From Granulosicoccus sp045106855 (GTDB taxonomy: Bacteria > Pseudomonadota > Gammaproteobacteria > Granulosicoccales > Granulosicoccaceae), in NCBI GenBank assembly GCA_045106855.1, contig JBGCFI010000009.1, forward strand, positions 62,001 to 126,000: DNA of 64,000 bases, written 5' to 3'. This document shows, in pieces, positions 61,017 through 64,000 of this stretch. Both the position numbers and the translations under genes were made by a program. Under the pieces are notes generated by a model, which was not told the DNA's origin, did not search any database, and saw only the letters and a list, made by a program, of their open reading frames with translations. Every line of letters starts with the position of its first letter. Positions within the stretch are counted from its first letter, which is position 1.

Positions 61017-63011
61017 TTATTCTTGAAGTTTCCTTTTTGATCGCCTCGACTTTCGTCTTAAGCGGGGGGAGCCCGACTCAGTCAGCAGGTCGGGTTCTGG
61101 CGCAGCTGTAGACCTATCTGTCGGGTTTTCCCACGGATGCACTACCTGTACTTCCCGCTCCTCAGCTTGATGGAACTCAGCCCCCCTGGAGGGTCCGGGT
61201 CGCCTGAGGAAACTTCTCTGATCTCCCTCACCCTCTAGCGCCCGACTGTTGGCCTTGTGCTTGATCCCTGACCGGTCATCTTTCGAGGTTGGCTGCCTGA
61301 ACTGATCTTCGTCGCTGTCCATAGCTCTCAATTTCTTTGACTCCTGCCTGGCAAGATCGATCGCAAAAGTCCGAACCGGCTTTGGTTTCGCAGCCGCCTT
61401 CATTGCCAGTTGTTGTTGGTGACGGATGACCTGCATAATCACGAAAAACGCCCAGAAATACACCGTAAAATTAAGAGATACCGCTCTGGATCCAAAAATA
61501 CAGACAACCGCAAAACACGCCGTGGATGCCGCACCGCCAATACCTATGACCCGTATGAACTTGTCTTCCTTGTTGAGACTTAGAGTTCGACCCAACCAGA
61601 AGCTATATCCGAGAATGACCAAAAACAAACTTAGCGAGGGCAGCCCCATCTGAGAACCGATGTAAAAATACATGCTGTGCGGATCACTCTCCTTGATATC
61701 CACATTGATGTAGTCATCCTTAAGAAACGGAAATCCTTTAAAGCCCTTTCCCCAAACAGGGTCTTCCACGATCATGGTCGCAGCAGCTCGCCACATAATC
61801 AAACGAATTGCCGAACTCTGATCCAGTCGATCCTCAGCCGAAGCAGCCGAATTTGCATCCTCAGTGAAAGTATCCATTCGGGCCACTATCGATGTTGGTA
61901 TCAGACTTGGAAATACCAGAAAAAAACTTAGCGCGATGGCGAGCCACCAGGCTATAAAGCCTCTGCCTTTAAACCAGCCAGCTAGCAACCCACCTACAAC
62001 CATCGCCAGGTACGCGCCGCGGGAAAATGTGCTGATTAGAACTTTGGCTGTCAACAGAAAATAGGGGGTAAGCAGCCACGCCCGGACATCTTTGATGTAA
62101 CTGATAAATAATGCAATCAAGGGAAGAATTGTATACGCAACGAAACCTCCAAAATTGTTTGATTGAAGGTGCGGGCCACCTATCCGCGATTTATCAATGG
62201 TTGATCGGCCACTCTTTTCCAGCATCTCCGGAACCGAATATAAAACCACCAACACAGAGCCGATCATGACGTAGACAGCGCAGCGCTTGGCCGTTTCTAT
62301 ATCCCTTACGCACATCAACACGATGAAATAGAAAACAAACTGGTCAATCCACGCTTTGTAGCTCAATATTTCGCTGTAGAGTAAATAGACGCGACCACCG
62401 GGAATTAACATCAGCGTAAATGCAGAGAGTGATGTCAGGAATCCGAAAGCAAAAACAAGGTACGTACCGGCTGGCCATTCAGTCAGCTTCCGGCGCGTAG
62501 TCAGCAATCGCAGTGTGGCTGCAAAGAAGCCAAGGATTAGCAGCATGTTGGTGCCATTGACTCCAGGTGCAATGGGCACAACAAATACCTTTGACAACGG
62601 GAGGTAAATTAGAAGAACAGCAAGAACCAGCTCCACACCGCGAAGGGTGCTGGCAGCGACGAAAAGGCCCAGACCAAGCGCAATGGGATACAGAATGAAA
62701 GAGGGCCAGTGACCGCCTGTCAAAGTTATCACCAGCACCAGACAAGCGGGTATTGCCAGGAAACTCAGCACAGGTTTCAGGCTATTAAATTCAGGCCAAC
62801 CTGCCGATACTCTGGTCGTTGCCGCCATCTCACGCATCTGTCGCAACTTGTTGCGGCTTTTACGTCGCTCGCTGTAAGCCGGAGCGCCGGCCCCACGCCG
62901 ACGGAGCCGACCAGTTCGCACCAAAGGTGTGTCGACGGCGTCGTCTGCCCGGGGATCCTTATTGGCTCGATGCAAAGGATTTGTAGAGGCCATGATAGAG
63001 GCGGTTACCAA
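61017..63011 (-). CDS. O-antigen ligase / Wzy polymerase family membrane protein
   Basis: A 664-residue protein with about 10-12 membrane helices between residues about 80 and 520. The Wzy_C-type periplasmic motif is seen near SDPHSMYFYIGSQMGLPSLS, preceded by WRAAATMIVEDPVWGKGFKG. Such proteins polymerise or ligate polysaccharide repeat units on the periplasmic side. Unusual are an 80-residue basic N-terminal extension and a 130-residue charged C-terminal tail ending in a Lys/Arg cluster, both cytoplasmic by prediction. Its 5' end overlaps the deacetylase gene by 53 bases (or 35 if ATG 62993 is used). It belongs with the polysaccharide genes running off the right edge. Confidence 0.85.
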   Translation of the reverse strand: MVTASIMASTNPLHRANKDPRADDAVDTPLVRTGRLRRRGAGAPAYSERRKSRNKLRQMREMAATTRVSAGWPEFNSLKPVLSFLAIPACLVLVITLTGGHWPSFILYPIALGLGLFVAASTLRGVELVLAVLLIYLPLSKVFVVPIAPGVNGTNMLLILGFFAATLRLLTTRRKLTEWPAGTYLVFAFGFLTSLSAFTLMLIPGGRVYLLYSEILSYKAWIDQFVFYFIVLMCVRDIETAKRCAVYVMIGSVLVVLYSVPEMLEKSGRSTIDKSRIGGPHLQSNNFGGFVAYTILPLIALFISYIKDVRAWLLTPYFLLTAKVLISTFSRGAYLAMVVGGLLAGWFKGRGFIAWWLAIALSFFLVFPSLIPTSIVARMDTFTEDANSAASAEDRLDQSSAIRLIMWRAAATMIVEDPVWGKGFKGFPFLKDDYINVDIKESDPHSMYFYIGSQMGLPSLSLFLVILGYSFWLGRTLSLNKEDKFIRVIGIGGAASTACFAVVCIFGSRAVSLNFTVYFWAFFVIMQVIRHQQQLAMKAAAKPKPVRTFAIDLARQESKKLRAMDSDEDQFRQPTSKDDRSGIKHKANSRALEGEGDQRSFLRRPGPSRGAEFHQAEEREVQVVHPWENPTDRSTAAPEPDLLTESGSPRLRRKSRRSKRKLQE

Positions 63012-63861
63012 TAACGCGTCGAACGAGATGTTTTACCTGTCCATTCAGACGCTGACGTCGAAAATAGGCAGGCTCCTGGGCTATCATACGACGAAATTCC
63101 TCTCGTCGAGTATTGCGTCTGACTGCAATCCTCTCAAGTGGTGTAAAACCACTCTGCGCATTCAGAAACCAACGATCCTTAAGCCCCGAATCACCAAGCT
63201 TAACGAGCCCCCTGGAAGGGTCTTCGTTTATTGGCTCACCTGCCGACGCATTGCATGCAGCATTTTCCAGATCGTTTCTCTTTTGCCAGCGTTGAGCCTC
63301 GACAAGTCCGATATCCGATCCAAACCATTGGCTGTAGCCCGCTTTAGTGAGCTGCCGTAGGGTTTCAGGTGAAAACCTGCCACCTGGGAACGAGATTGAG
63401 CGACACGCCGATTGGCACAGGTTTTCCAAAGTTTGACGGCTCTCGATGAGTTCGTGAAGTGATTCTTCACTGGACATATCATCAAAAAATCGATGAGTCT
63501 TGCCATGACTGCCAATGCACAGATCAGGTAAATTCGACAACGCAGCCAGTTCATCCGCAGACATGAAATGTCGACGTTGACCAATGAAATCACTGGTTAT
63601 GAAAAAGTAGGCCGCCAGATTACGCTCAACCAGTTTAGGTGCTGCCAGACGAAGGTTACTGACATGGCCATCATCAAAAGTGATAACAACGTCCGGGGAC
63701 CTGCCACTGCCACTGCCATATAACCCAACGTTTCGCTCGGTCAGTAAATCCAACTGATGGGTAAACTCGGAAAGGCTCACTGCATAAGGTAAATCTTCAG
63801 CATCAATTGAGCTGCTGTCAGAATCCGGATAAACCCCGTGATACATCAATACAACACTCAC
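62959..63861 (-). CDS. Polysaccharide deacetylase (NodB homology domain)
   Basis: A carbohydrate esterase family 4 protein of 300 residues. SVVLMYHGVYPD at the start is typical of this class, VVITFDDGHVSNL holds Asp63 and Asp64 of the first motif, and CIGSHGKTHRF supplies His119 and His123 that bind the metal. SFPGGRFSPETLRQLTKAGY corresponds to motifs 3-4. It has no clear signal peptide, so it may act in the cytoplasm on lipid-linked precursors. The start is a GTG overlapping the upstream stop as GTGA. Confidence 0.87.
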   Translation of the reverse strand: MSVVLMYHGVYPDSDSSSIDAEDLPYAVSLSEFTHQLDLLTERNVGLYGSGSGRSPDVVITFDDGHVSNLRLAAPKLVERNLAAYFFITSDFIGQRRHFMSADELAALSNLPDLCIGSHGKTHRFFDDMSSEESLHELIESRQTLENLCQSACRSISFPGGRFSPETLRQLTKAGYSQWFGSDIGLVEAQRWQKRNDLENAACNASAGEPINEDPSRGLVKLGDSGLKDRWFLNAQSGFTPLERIAVRRNTRREEFRRMIAQEPAYFRRQRLNGQVKHLVRRVIGNRLYHGLYKSFASSQ

Positions 63862-64000
63862 GAAGGTTTTCTTCCCGGCTGGATTTTATTCAGAAAAAAG
63901 TGCAGCCAGTTTCTTGTCTCAGGCGCCAGCATCCAGATAACCACCAGAAGCACCAAGGTTCCGGTAAAACCCTTTAATAGAAAATTGACACTATCGCCTC
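63858..64000 (-). CDS. Membrane protein, C-terminal end only (runs off right edge)
   Basis: On the minus strand the frame is open from the window edge to TGA at 63860-63858. The 46 visible residues contain one hydrophobic helix (GFTGTLVLLVVIWMLAPETR) and a short basic tail ending GRKPS. The overlap with the deacetylase start and the neighbourhood make a polysaccharide flippase or another export or glycosyl-transfer membrane protein plausible, but the fragment is too short to assign. Confidence 0.6.
   Translation of the reverse strand, partial: GDSVNFLLKGFTGTLVLLVVIWMLAPETRNWLHFFLNKIQPGRKPS

Noticed and set aside
1..64000. tRNA, rRNA, insertion sequences or phage genes
   Set aside because: Looked for TPsiC-like boxes, transposase motifs and terminal repeats on both strands by eye; none was convincing.

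Overview
The window looks like a chromosomal segment of a free-living, probably marine or salt-exposed gammaproteobacterium. The evidence is the gammaproteobacterial gene pairs fluC-serS and clpS-clpA, the small families DUF1249, DUF1285 and DUF4124, a full System I cytochrome c maturation operon, minor type IV pilins, a TRAP transporter and two ectoine-catabolism-type enzymes. Base composition is near 50 percent GC by eye. I cannot name the genus from sequence alone. I found no rRNA, tRNA, transposase, phage gene or CRISPR array.

Layout. 1-645: end of a coiled-coil protein. 800-3580: 5-oxoprolinase operon pxpBCA. 3770-4324: lipoprotein. 4508-4939: small XRE regulator. 5137-12352, minus strand: YciA thioesterase, DUF1285 protein, then ccmABCDEFGH. 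12478-21132, minus strand: acyl-CoA synthetase, a five-gene LIV-type ABC importer and a PaaK-like ligase, probably one uptake-and-activation unit for a carboxylic acid. 21158-24483: serS, fluC, DUF4124, DUF1249 and infA. 25255-27457: Tat-exported small subunit plus GMC oxidoreductase. 27599-31356: TRIC-type channel, Sel1 lipoprotein, CsgG-like lipoprotein and an Old Yellow Enzyme. 31683-33659: large secreted protein of unknown function. 34310-39060: membrane-anchored FMN glutamate-synthase-like enzyme, acetolactate-synthase-like enzyme and aldehyde dehydrogenase. 39431-45941: malonate module (matR, TRAP dctPQM, malonyl-CoA decarboxylase, malonyl-CoA synthetase) with a clear operator palindrome. 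46266-49372, minus strand: OmpA-like protein with a 13 x 36-bp repeat and a TAXI-type binding protein. 50069-52646: divergent doeB and doeD. 52988-54661: membrane/[2Fe-2S]/class III cyclase fusion. 54685-57426, minus strand: minor pilins fimT-pilV-pilW-pilX. 57776-60510: clpS-clpA. 61017-64000, minus strand: exopolysaccharide or O-antigen genes running off the right edge.

How the genes work together. The ccm block matures c-type cytochromes. Several units pair uptake with CoA activation: ABC importer with two ligases, and TRAP with MatB and malonyl-CoA decarboxylase, which would turn malonate into acetyl-CoA. PxpABC and the DoeB/DoeD pair handle 5-oxoproline and ectoine-derived diaminobutyrate. 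This suggests a versatile heterotroph scavenging small organic acids and compatible solutes. The least explained parts are the repeat-protein/TAXI pair, the redox-cyclase fusion, the 671-codon secreted protein and a channel gene with no normal start codon.
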